A stretch of 64,000 nucleotides of DNA from contig CM071571.1 in the NCBI GenBank assembly GCA_036426205.1, positions 110,751,174-110,815,173 of the forward strand. The letters run 5' to 3'. The DNA comes from Ascaphus truei (Eukaryota; Chordata; Amphibia; Anura; Ascaphidae). The translations under genes were made by a program, and so were the position numbers. Below are positions 34,480-43,916 of this stretch, one piece after another; within the stretch, counting starts at the first letter, position 1; each line of letters opens with the position of its first letter. Below the pieces are notes generated by a model. That model searched no databases. It was not told the DNA's origin and saw nothing but the letters and a program-made list of their open reading frames with translations.

Positions 34480-34825
34480 GGAGAAGCAGCAGCCGTAGCA
34501 CGGAGAGGAAGCTCTCTCTCCTCCTCTCAACACCCCCTCCTTCTTACTGCACGGGCAGACTCAGACACAGGAGAAGCAGCACTGAGAGGAAGCTTTCCTC
34601 CTCTTCCCCCCACCACCACCCCCCTGCTTAAAGCACCGGCAGACAGACACAGGAGAAGCAGCACAGAGAGGAAGCTCTCTCTCTTTCTCCCCCCCCCCCT
34701 CCCCCTTACTGCACTAGCAGCCACAGACACAGGAAAAGCAGCACTGAGAGGAAGCTCTCTCTCCTCTCTCCCCCCTGCTTCTTACTGCACTGGCAGTCAC
34801 GGGGACAGAAGAAGCAGCACTGAGA
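34480..34825. repeat. Diverged tandem repeat, period roughly 80-90 bases
   Basis: Repeats of a unit with CAGACACAGGAGAAGCAGC, then A-C-T/AGAGAGGAAGCTCTCTCTC, a C/T-rich stretch and TTACTGCAC. At least four copies, internal to the hAT-type element. Confidence 0.65.
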
Positions 34826-34849
34826 AGCATGCTCCCAGACCAACCCCTC

Positions 34850-35305
34850 TCAGGCTGCCCAGATCTCCCCCCCTCCCCAGGCTGCCCTGAACCTCCCTTC
34901 TCGCGCTGCCCTGACCCTCCCTTCTCGCTCTGCCCTGACCCTCCCTTCTCGCTCTGCCCTGACCCTCCCTTCTCGTGCTGCCCTGACCATCCCTTCTCGC
35001 TCTGCCCTGACCCTCCCTTCTCGCTGTGCCCTGACCCTCCCTTCTCGCGCTGCCCTGACCCTCCTTTCTTGCTCTGCCCTGACCCTCCCTTCTCGTGCTA
35101 CCCTGACCCTCCCTTCTCGCGCTGCCCTGACTCTCCCTTCTCGCGCTGCCCTGACCCACCCCTCTCGTGCTGCCCTGCACCCTCCCTTCTCGCGCTGCCC
35201 TGACCCTCCCTTCTCGCGCTGCCCTGACCCTCCTCTCTCACGCTGCCCTGACCCTCCCCTCTCGTGCTGCCCTGACCCTCCCCTCTTGCGCTGCCCAGAC
35301 CACCC
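34850..35305. repeat. 24-base minisatellite, about 19 copies
   Basis: Unit GCCCTGACCCTCCCTTCTCG plus a variable CxCT. Copies differ mainly at the variable bases (CTCT, CGCT, TGCT). It would translate as an 8-residue CPDPPFSx repeat, but it lies inside a non-coding transposon and is not a gene. Confidence 0.9.
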
Positions 35306-36514
35306 CCCCCACAGCTGCACCAAGCCTGCCCACACTGGCACCCACCCTGCCCCCCACTGCTGCTGCAGTGTTACCCCCTCCCGTCACCACAGTTCCCCTG
35401 CCCAAGCCCCGCGTTACGCACTCTCCTATGCGCCCTACGCATAGGATGGGGGGGAGGGTGCTTGATGATGAAGGGGACTGCTGAAAGGGACTGAGGGAGA
35501 TCAAGGGTGCTGGGGGGGAGATGATGATGGGGGGGTTAAATGAGATGGTGATGAGGGGGGGTTAAATGAGATGATGATGGGGTGAGGTGATGATGATGAG
35601 GGTAGTGGTGGTGGCATGAGAGGAGGATGAAGAGGGGGGTGAGTGGAGGAGGGGGACAAGGGGGGTGAGAGGATGAGCGGGGTTGCGGTCGGAGAATTTA
35701 TAAACTTGTTCAAACAGTGTGTGGTTTTTAAAATTTTCGCATGTGCAACATAATACCTCAATTTTTACATGGTGTGGCTATTTTCACTTCTAATTCACCA
35801 CACCTGTGGCTACATTGAAAAATAGGTTGCCCTCCCCTGCCCTAGAGGATCTTACTACGCTTGTCAATGCCTTTGTGTATCACGCCTGGACTACTGCAAT
35901 GCACTCTACCTGGGTCTCCTGGAAACAGACCTGCGCCACCTGCAGCTTTTGCAGAAGGATGCAGGCAGGTTAACTAATCAGACCCGTTTTTGCCACTTGA
36001 TACCCCATTCTTTGCACTGACTGACTGTAACATGTTGAATTTATTTAAAGTTTAACTTGTTGACATTCAAAGCACTACATGACCAGGGTCCCAGCAATCT
36101 GAAAGAGCTTCTATTTCCCTACACTCCCATTTGTTCTCTTTGATCTACAGATGAAGTACTCCTAACGGTTCCAAGAATCTCCTTAACTTCCTTTGGGGTC
36201 CAAGCTTTTAGCAACGCTACTCCTACTCTTTGAAATAATCTGCCTCGTAGAGTTTGAGAGGACCCCTCTCAAGAAATCTATAAAAACAGGCTCACGACCT
36301 GCCTGTTTACCCAGGCATTTAATTAATGAACCACAACCTGTCTTGCATATAATAGCAACAGGATCGTCCCATCCTGTATTCTATCTTTCCTATTGTTTGG
36401 TCTTGTTTATAACCCTAAATGTTTTCTTCTTTTTCCCTTTTTGTAAGTGCTTTTGAGTCCCATTAGGAGAAAAGTGCTATAGAAATAAAGTTATTATTAT
36501 TATTATTATTATTA

Positions 36515-37396
36515 ACTTGTGACATTATTGGTAAGGGGTGAATACTTCTGCAAATAACTGTATATAATCTACTAACCCCATTGTAGGGAGAATAAAATTA
36601 ATCTTGTTTCTGATGGCCTAGGCATTTGATGGGTTAACTAATAATGCTTACTGTGTTGTAATGGTAAATAGCTTGTTTTGTATGTCAAACAGTTTAGTTC
36701 CACTTTTTCTGTCTTTTCAGCGTCAAACAGTTTAGTTCCTCTTTTACAGTGACTATCTTAGTTTTGTGGCTGGCACTCAAATGGTTAACTTTCCAAAGGT
36801 ATCGCTAGGGGAGGCTCCCCCCCTCCTGTTTTCTGAGATAAGGGTATTTAAGCTTTGTCTTGGGAGCAGGGGGGCAGAACCTCATCATTCACAATGCTAA
36901 GAGAAACCGCTTGTGTCCGGGAATATGCGATCACAGAAGAATAGCTCTAATTGTCAGGCACCTGAGCAGTCTCTGGGGGTTCCCTGGTAAACCATGTGTG
37001 TGGTATCCTGACTGCTAAAACTGTCTGCAGCTAAGTATTTCCATAAACAATATTTGACTAACAACTGCTGTTGGTGTGTCCATGTGTGTACTCGTTGGTG
37101 ATATCGACTATCCGAACAAGCATTTTTATCAGTACATTTTGAATAAGTATTTACTGTCAGAACTCCCATCCATAAGCTTTCATGTCCACAACTCTGGTAA
37201 TGGTAATGCCTTACTTCGCTCTATGGCATTCAATGGATTGTGACAAGATTTCTGTCAGTTTCTGCTCAGTATTGCAAAAAATCGGGCAAAACTGCAAGCC
37301 ATTAAGATCATTTTATTGAAAATTCCTTATGAACCAGATTTTTCTTGTGCTAATATGCATGCTGTTTTTATATGATTTTGCTTCGGCAATATTAGC
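36515..37396. other. No recognisable gene
   Basis: Contains a direct repeat GTCAAACAGTTTAGTTCC (36,687 and 36,723) and a TATA-like GGGTATTTAAGC at 36,842. Might be LTR-derived; not enough to call. Confidence 0.35.
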
Positions 37397-37410
37397 ATTG
37401 TATAATTAAG

Positions 37411-38398
37411 GAATGATTGGAAAAGGAGTGAGGTGAGCTCAAAACCAACTGTGTTTATCTACCGCAGCTGAGTACCCTCGGTAGTTTGAACAAATAATGT
37501 TCAGAACATTAAAAATGCAGCAAGTAAAAAAGATGGCCCAAGACATCAAAGGGTAAGAATTAAAGAAAAACTACTAGTGCAAAGAACATGTTCCAATAAT
37601 AAAAGATTTATAATATCAATGAGATAAAGAAAGCACAAATAAGTGCCATAGAAAAAATACACTTGAGAATGCTAAGCAATAAAGTTAAAATTAGAATGAT
37701 ACAAGATTACCAGAAACTCCTTATATGTTGTAAGTGTAGCCGTTGAAAGGGCAACAGTGTTAGTAGTCCTACGATAGAGGCAATGCTGATAGGGAAGGCA
37801 CCCACTCTCAGCTCGTCAGGAATATGTATAGGAAATAGATTGTGTGCCTTTTAATCCATTTTTATTCTATATTCATATTTTGCTATTTAGTAATGAACTG
37901 CATTGATGCTCCTTTTTGGTGCTATTTTGCACTAAACCACTTAGAAGACGAGGTGGAGCGGTGCAATGTTCTATGTCTGCAGTCCTAGTGTGAGTTTGTG
38001 AACTTTCCACTGTGAAACCACGTGACCGCTGAGAACATCATACCGGGAGCGGGTGCTTTCCCTAACCGGTATCAAGTGGAATCAGACGTGGAGTGGACAA
38101 GCTGATCTAACCATCTACTGCTGAGACGTGAGCTGCCTGCACTGATGAGCTGAGAGCGGTGCCTTCCCTATCAGCATTACCTCTATCATATGACTACTAC
38201 ACTGTTGCCCTTTCAACGGCTACACTTACAGCATATAAGGAGCTTCTGGTAATCTTATATCACTCTAATTTTAACTTTATTACTTAGCATTCTCAAGTGT
38301 ATTTTCTATATGGCACTTATTTGTGCTTTCTTTATCTCATTGATATTATAAATATTTTATTATTGGAACATGTTCTTTGCGCTTGTAGTTTTTCTTTA
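37411..38398. mobile_element. Inverted-repeat element with 14-base target duplication
   Basis: ATTGTATAATTAAG occurs at 37,397-37,410 and 38,399-38,412, flanking a 988-base insert. Within it, 37,559-37,825 is the reverse complement of about 38,140-38,398 with modest divergence (shared AAAGAAAAACTACTAG..., GCCGTTGAAAGGGCAACAGT). The right arm reaches the right end of the insert, whereas the left arm begins 148 bases in. There is no ORF. A long, non-TA target duplication points to a retrotransposition-type insertion rather than a cut-and-paste transposon. Confidence 0.7.
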
Positions 38399-38412
38399 AT
38401 TGTATAATTAAG

Positions 38413-39470
38413 CCCTAATATGGATATTTAAGATAGATGAGTAGGGGCAGATGCAGTACATGCAGATAAAAACTGTGGCACAAGGAAGAAACAAGGACAT
38501 TCAAATCATCTGGAAAAGCATTTCTGTAAACTAGTAAGGTGCCTGCATCATAAGCAATTAACAATTATCTTTAGTATAGTACAACACACTGGACCCAGAT
38601 GTCTATGGAAACATACTATAGATATTAGATTTGGTATAAAGGAGAAATGATAACAGGACAATTCTAAAACGAAGTCACCGTTTCTGCTTTTACCGAATCT
38701 CAATGTGAAGGTACACTAGTCTGCAATCTGAACTAAAATTTAAAAAACGCTATATAAAAAGACACATAATACCTATGGGGATTTGTTTAGCTGCCTTTAT
38801 CTTTTTAATGAAAATAACTGTAAAACAAAGCAGTGTAAGCTGAACATATTAAAACATGGTACATTATTTGTACTATGAATCTCATCATGATCTCTTTTTT
38901 TTATTTTTTAAAGCTAATAAAAAAACATTATTTATTTTTAACAATACTACTGAGACAAAACTATTCATACTATTGCCGGAAATATTTGAATGTTCATTCT
39001 GTTACAGCATGTTATATATTATTAAGATTTCATGCCAGTTTAGAAAGCCCTTTGTGCATCATTCATATGTCTTGGTCCCACAATTGTGGACTCACCTGCA
39101 TATCATATACCCAGGTACTCATGCTACTTATCCAACTCGCATGCCTCTAGTTCATCTACCACTCGGGCAATGTCTGCCTTTATTGGTGTTCCCTTTGTCT
39201 CTCCATGTGGGTGCTCCTTATACATGTTACAACATGATATATATATTTTTATGAGTACTATTTACCTCTCCGGTCATTCTTCCCGCACCCTTTTCTCTTC
39301 TCCCTCCCCTACCCTTTCCCTTTCCTTTCCCCGATTCCTTCATGTTATGTCCCGGTACATGCGTACCTGTTATGCCTCTTTAACAGTTTTAGGCATACGT
39401 CATTCGCCCCTTCCCTCCAGGGAGTGTATAAAAGGTTCCACTATACGAGGTTACATGCTACCTACTCCTC
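38413..39470. other. No recognisable gene
   Basis: A+T-rich. A 132-codon open stretch (38,856-39,254) overlaps others and shows no recognisable domain. Confidence 0.4.
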
Positions 39471-39520
39471 CCCCTTGAGAAAGTGCGTGGTGACGCGTGA
39501 AACGTACGTCGGGGTACGCC
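39471..39520 (+). ncRNA. Hammerhead-ribozyme-like motif, copy i
   Basis: The most complete member. CCCC, then core UUGAGAA plus A, stem GUGCGU/ACGCGU with loop GGUG, GAAA, an 8-base palindrome ACGUACGU, C, then GGGG. The CCCC and GGGG can form stem I on either side of the presumed U-C cleavage site. Core positions 3 and 8 are U and A instead of C and G. GTGACGTCATC follows downstream. Confidence 0.6.
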
Positions 39521-41940
39521 GTGACGTCATCAAATTGACGCATGCGCGTTTTGTGTTTGGAGGAACGGTCGCACCAGTTTATACACGGAGCAAACAGGCT
39601 GCCTATTGCTAACACGAATCAGGTTGTATACTATTCAACAAGGGTCTGTTATTATTCACACTCTTTGAGGGCTTGTACTTCTGCACTTTGCAGTATGCGC
39701 TATCCAGAGTGACTATTTAAAGTCCATGAATGACAACAGCTATAAGTCTGTATGTGAGTGCTCAAACCTAAGCATTGGAGTGTTCATTCTGTGCATTGCT
39801 GTGTGAGCTACCCAGACTCACTACCCAGAGTCTACTATTGAGAACTGTTAACGACTGTATGTGAATGCTTATTCTGCATATGGGTGTATTGGTCCTAACC
39901 AAGGTAACCTGGGGCCTCTATACTAACCCAATTACTGTTTATACCTGAGTGTACTGAGTACCCTACACAGTGGTTTTGCAGGCTAGATTCTCTACCATAT
40001 AGCAGTTGCATTGAGTCCACTGCTATCCTCCCTCTATATCCATTTACCTTTCACTACAACAGTCTATGCAATAGTGCAGCTCTGTGTATAGCATTTGACT
40101 CACTACTAGCTATATATATGTTTGGAACACCATCCGTTCATATAGTACCGTGACCAGACACATTTGGGGATTTTATCTATGCACTGTTGTGCATTTTTAT
40201 AGTGTTTCGTCGTTTTTTACAGTATAACTATTAAAGTCTTTTTTATTTTTATTTCTGAGTGTGACCTTTTGGCGGTGTATCCTATGCTAGGATTTGGCTA
40301 TTATTTAGCCAGTTATTAGTAGACAATAGATTTTTTGTCACCTACCTTGAGTGCAATTATAGGGGGCTATTTATAATCCTTGGATTATTTGTGTGTATTC
40401 ATTTTAGAAAGCAGGAAGAACTCAAGATGTCGTTGGACAATGAGGAAAATTTTGTGTAGCGTTTGATAATTCATCATACAAGATTTCGGGGGTTATTTAT
40501 CAAAGTCTCCCAACAGCAAAACTGGGGCAAAAAATAAAAAAGAAATAGCACATTTACTAAGGAAAAGCATTCCAGTGGGAATTTCTTGATTGATATGCCA
40601 GAAGGCTTTGATAAATTACCTCCATAGAATCCTAAAAAGTAATACTTAATTTAAGTGTGAAAAGAATGTTGCTATAAAAAATAGCAATAACATATTTATC
40701 CATGGAAATGATAGCACCTCAAAGCTTATACAATCAAAATAATATGCTAGTTTTACAGTAAAGGTGTTTTTTGTCTTTACAGCTTTTATTAAAGCTTAAA
40801 GCAGCAATTCTCCCAGAAGCTTAACTTATCTAATGTTAGTATCTTGCCCTCTGATTATGTTTTGTTCTTTTTTCACTAGTGTTAAAAATCATAATTTTCT
40901 TAATCTTTGGCATCTGGGGTTCTAGGGTGGTATAAAGGCTTGTTGGTGGTATATTCTGAGAATTTACTCGCCAAGCACATTTGGTAAATGTACTTCTGTC
41001 ATTTATTGTCCAAAACGTCATACATCACACAGTCCCTAAAGCTTTGTGTTAAATTAAGGACACGTTGTCCCAGATATTGGCCCATTTACTTGAATTAGTT
41101 TAACCCTTTGATTGCAGGAGGGGCCACGGAAACACTGCTCCTCTGGCACTCGCTATCGCACCGTCACTGATGACAGAACAGAATTGGACACCTCCTCTTC
41201 TGTTCCACTTCCTGCTAAATTGCGTTCTGCACTCCAGTGGAGCAAATTACAGTTTTTTACATTAGAAAAGAGTAACCTAAGAGAGGATATTTACTATTGT
41301 GACAGAGTCATAGACTATGTTAGCAGAAGATTAGAAAATGTACTGTTCCCAGGATGGGGTTAACTTCTACTGGCAACAACATCAAGGTTTAAGCAATTAG
41401 CTTGAGCTACAGGCTTTAAAAGGTAGCCTGAGAGGGTAACCACTATCACACAGAAGGTTTAGAGGAGGCTGTAAACCTGAAACACAACAAGTATATCCTA
41501 GTTAAGGGCTATGAATATTTTGGGTGTTTGTCTTGAAAGAGCACTTGTAGTGAGGGCCATTATTTGTTTAATTAGCCTCCTGAGTGGAGAAGGTTTTTTG
41601 TTTTTTTACTTTGCCTTAAAGGGACAGTGTTCACATAACAAATTGTTTGCATAAGCCTGAGGGCAAAAAAACCAAACAGTGTCTGTTTCTCACTCATCAC
41701 AAAGCATCCTGCCACAAGTGGTGTATGAAGTGGGATTTACCACAGTGAGCACAGTAACTGAATGGAAGATGTTTTAATGAGTCCTACTGCAAGCTACCTC
41801 CATTAAACAGGAAACTAATCATATACTGTAGCAGCTGAAAACAGTGCAGCCAAGTGGGAGGGAAAACATTTGTTAGCAGCACAGGTTGGGGGCCATTACA
41901 GAGGTGTAATGAGAGGACTGTGCTATTCTGAGGGATCGGC
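39521..41940. other. Repeat-derived, no recognisable gene
   Basis: 39,521-40,260 has the low-complexity, TATA-containing character of a non-coding element tail after the ribozyme-like motif, ending TAAAGTCTTTTTTATTTTTA. 41,100-41,363 has an 83-codon open stretch whose family I do not recognise. No splice-supported exon is seen. Confidence 0.35.
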
Positions 41941-41944
41941 ATGG

Positions 41945-42990
41945 TCTAGCACCTGTCTCAAATAACCACAGTCATGGCAAGTGATGTAGTACCACAACCA
42001 ATTTGGGGGAGCCAGTGCCTGCAGGAGACAATGCCACCGGATGATGTGGAGTGGATTGCAGCCAGGGAGCATTGGCCCCATACTCAGTGGACTGGCATTT
42101 GAGTGCCCTTTCTGCTTGGTGAAGCCCAGGAAGCCTACTATAAATATGATCTAAAAGAAGAGGCTATAGCAGACAATGAGAATCTCAAGGCCAAGATCCT
42201 GGTGAGAACAGGTGTGGCCCAGAAGTTTGTACACAGAGGTTCTACAAGTGGCGATTCCACTACCAGAAAGTACCTAGCATCCTTGATGTTTCATCTAATT
42301 CACCTGCCAAAGTGGTTACAACAGGAAGCTTCTATGCCTGCCAAGATTATTGAGGTGTTGGACTGATTCCTATGAGTTCTACACTAAGGTATACACCAGT
42401 GGGTGGGACCAGGAATTCCCACCACATACAATACCATGTAAAGTGCTACTTGGCTGCCAGAGTTGTCGCACTCATATTTGCAATCCAACAGAATGTGGGG
42501 TATCCTCAAAGCCTGAAAAGTCAAAACACTGGCTGGCATTGTGTAAAAGACTGGGACTCGGTTTGGAGGCGCTGAAGAAATTCTGGGTGGAAGTTGGGTC
42601 ACTAGTACACAAAGGGTATCCCAGGACAGGAAAACCCCAATTACATGTTTTGAGTGTGGGAATTTGGTCATATAAAAGACTGATGCCCTAACTTGCATGA
42701 ACCTATAGCATGTGGGTTCGGTACTTTTAACGCAAACTTTTGTGGACTAGAATTTTTGAGTAGTACACTTGCGAATAACCAGGTTCTGCACAGATTAGTT
42801 ATGTCAAATGGGATAACAGCGGCTCTTGTGGACTCCAGAAGTAACATTTCATTGGTCTTACAAAATCCGATTAAGTAATCCCAATTACGCTCAGATAAGG
42901 TTGGGATACTTTGTGTACATGGAATCACAGTGCAATTTGCAACTGCTCAAGTAGAGGGATCAGAGAAACGATTATATAGAACCTTACCCC
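41945..42990 (+). pseudogene. Ty3/gypsy gag and protease relic
   Basis: Reading through breaks: WQCLQETMPPDDVEW-like start; GEAQEAYYKYDLKEEAIADN and LKAKILVRTGVAQKFVHRGS, the capsid segment of vertebrate gypsy gags; MFHLIHLPKWLQQEA; further on FECGNLVI, the start of a CCHC zinc knuckle (about 42,650-42,695); then NGITAALVDSRSNISLV near 42,815, the retropepsin region where D-S/T-G is expected but D-S-R is present. Gag forms the particle and protease processes it. The reading frame is broken many times, and RT and integrase do not follow. Confidence 0.75.
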
Positions 42991-42999
42991 TTTTTAAAA

Positions 43000-43870
43000 T
43001 AAATAACCTGTGTTCACCCTTGATAGTGATTATATTTACACTTTATATTTTTTTAAAGTATATGTCACCTTAATCATACTTTTTAGGTCCTCTGCATTCA
43101 GATTTGTTGTATGATATCTATGTTCACTATTTCATTATTCTTTTCATTATTATTTTTTAACATATTGTTTTAATTATTTCTACACTGTCATGTATCTTCA
43201 TTCATTACTCTTTCCCCATGTTAGGTACATTTCTTCATTTCCCTTCCCTCCCTCTTCACTTAAAGTCTTGGGGTTAATACTTAAAACCCACAAGGGGTTA
43301 ATACTCCCTGAGTATAGACATCCCTTCCACAGTTAATCACAGTAAAGGGAGTATGGAGTCACAAAAGATGCATACACCATGAATGTATCCATATGTATAT
43401 TAAATGTATCCCTCATAGAGTTCCTATTTAGAATGAAACAATTCACGGATAGTAGCAATATCTTTACTTCAAATGCTAAGTACTGGCAGACTTCAATGTC
43501 ATTCATAATAGCATTAATACATTTAAACAGGTTTTTCAAAGTTAGATAAAAACCTTACTTAGAGTCTCTAAACAATGCTGTGTTTTAAATAAACTTCTCA
43601 AAATATAGTGAAGCTTAATTAGAGTCCCTAAAAAATACGCAGTTGGTATGCGGTGTAGAGTGGCAACCTGTTACGATAAATAGGTATGTCAATCAGTGTA
43701 TCATTTAGGAATATAAACAGGGGTATATTACCCTGCTCGAGTCACTAACAGACTCACTGTACACTTTCAATAAACAAATTCATATGCCATGTTCGTCCCC
43801 CACATATTGCACTATATACAAATCGTCATGAATCAAAGAGAGATCCAATATTTCTCATTTCGAGTCAGAT
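43000..43870. other. No recognisable gene
   Basis: A+T-rich with TTTTTTAA runs; no supported feature. Confidence 0.4.
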
Positions 43871-43880
43871 AAGTATAACA

Positions 43881-43916
43881 CCTTGATAAAGTCCCGTGGG
43901 ACGAAATGCATAGGTG
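43881..43916 (+). ncRNA. Hammerhead-ribozyme-like motif, copy j
   Basis: UUGAUAA plus A, stem GUCCC/GGGAC with a two-base loop GU, GAAA, self-complementary AUGCAU, A. Core positions 3 and 8 are U and A. The AUGCAU hexamer differs from ACGCGU at two symmetric positions, keeping self-complementarity. Confidence 0.6.

Larger units (their letters stand above)
34304..35839. mobile_element. hAT-type element carrying a minisatellite
   Basis: Eight-base target duplication CCCTAGAG at 34,295-34,302 and 35,840-35,847. Ends CAGGGTGGGCAACC and the reverse complement CAGGGGAGGGCAACC are hAT-like. The interior is non-coding and dominated by simple and tandem repeats: AGGAGAAGCAGCAC..GAGAGGAAGCTCTCT repeated at 34,480-34,820, the 24-base minisatellite, then GAT/GGGG tracts. 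L2 sequence resumes in frame order after it. Confidence 0.75.
33365..36514 (+). mobile_element. L2-type LINE with two nested insertions
   Basis: RT pieces in order: near 33,365-33,530 a D-L-x-A-F-D-T-V-x-H-x-I-L box and following sequence; 33,943-34,290 YADDTQLYLSFATGTKDPLS-like catalytic box and WNPDKTEMLVV; 35,848-35,990 VNAFVYHA..DYCNALY-like; 36,200-36,330 the C-terminal FSNATPTLWNNLP-like and KTCLFTQAF-like end. The 3' end AAAGTGCTATAGAAATAAAG is followed by (ATT)n at 36,491-36,514, the hallmark of L2 tails. It is interrupted at 33,637-33,934 and 34,304-35,839 by hAT-type elements and carries many stops. Confidence 0.8.

Noticed and set aside
34850..35305. CRISPR-like array
   Set aside because: The repeats are directly contiguous with no unique spacers, in a vertebrate genome.
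34829..35484. Long open frames with CPDPPFSx and Gly-Ser-Arg repeats on both strands
   Set aside because: They are translations of a 24-base minisatellite inside a non-coding hAT-type element.
38112..38165. CTGATGAGCTGAGAGC, a perfect hammerhead left core with a GCU/AGC stem
   Set aside because: The GAAA box is absent (GGTG follows), so it does not meet the pattern used for the other copies.
40715..40740. CAAAGCTTATAC resembling the GAAAGCTT box
   Set aside because: No core and no stem-loop precede it.
41112..41363. 83-codon open frame after a possible acceptor (TTGATTGCAG)
   Set aside because: No matching neighbouring exon, no recognisable domain, and no donor at its end.
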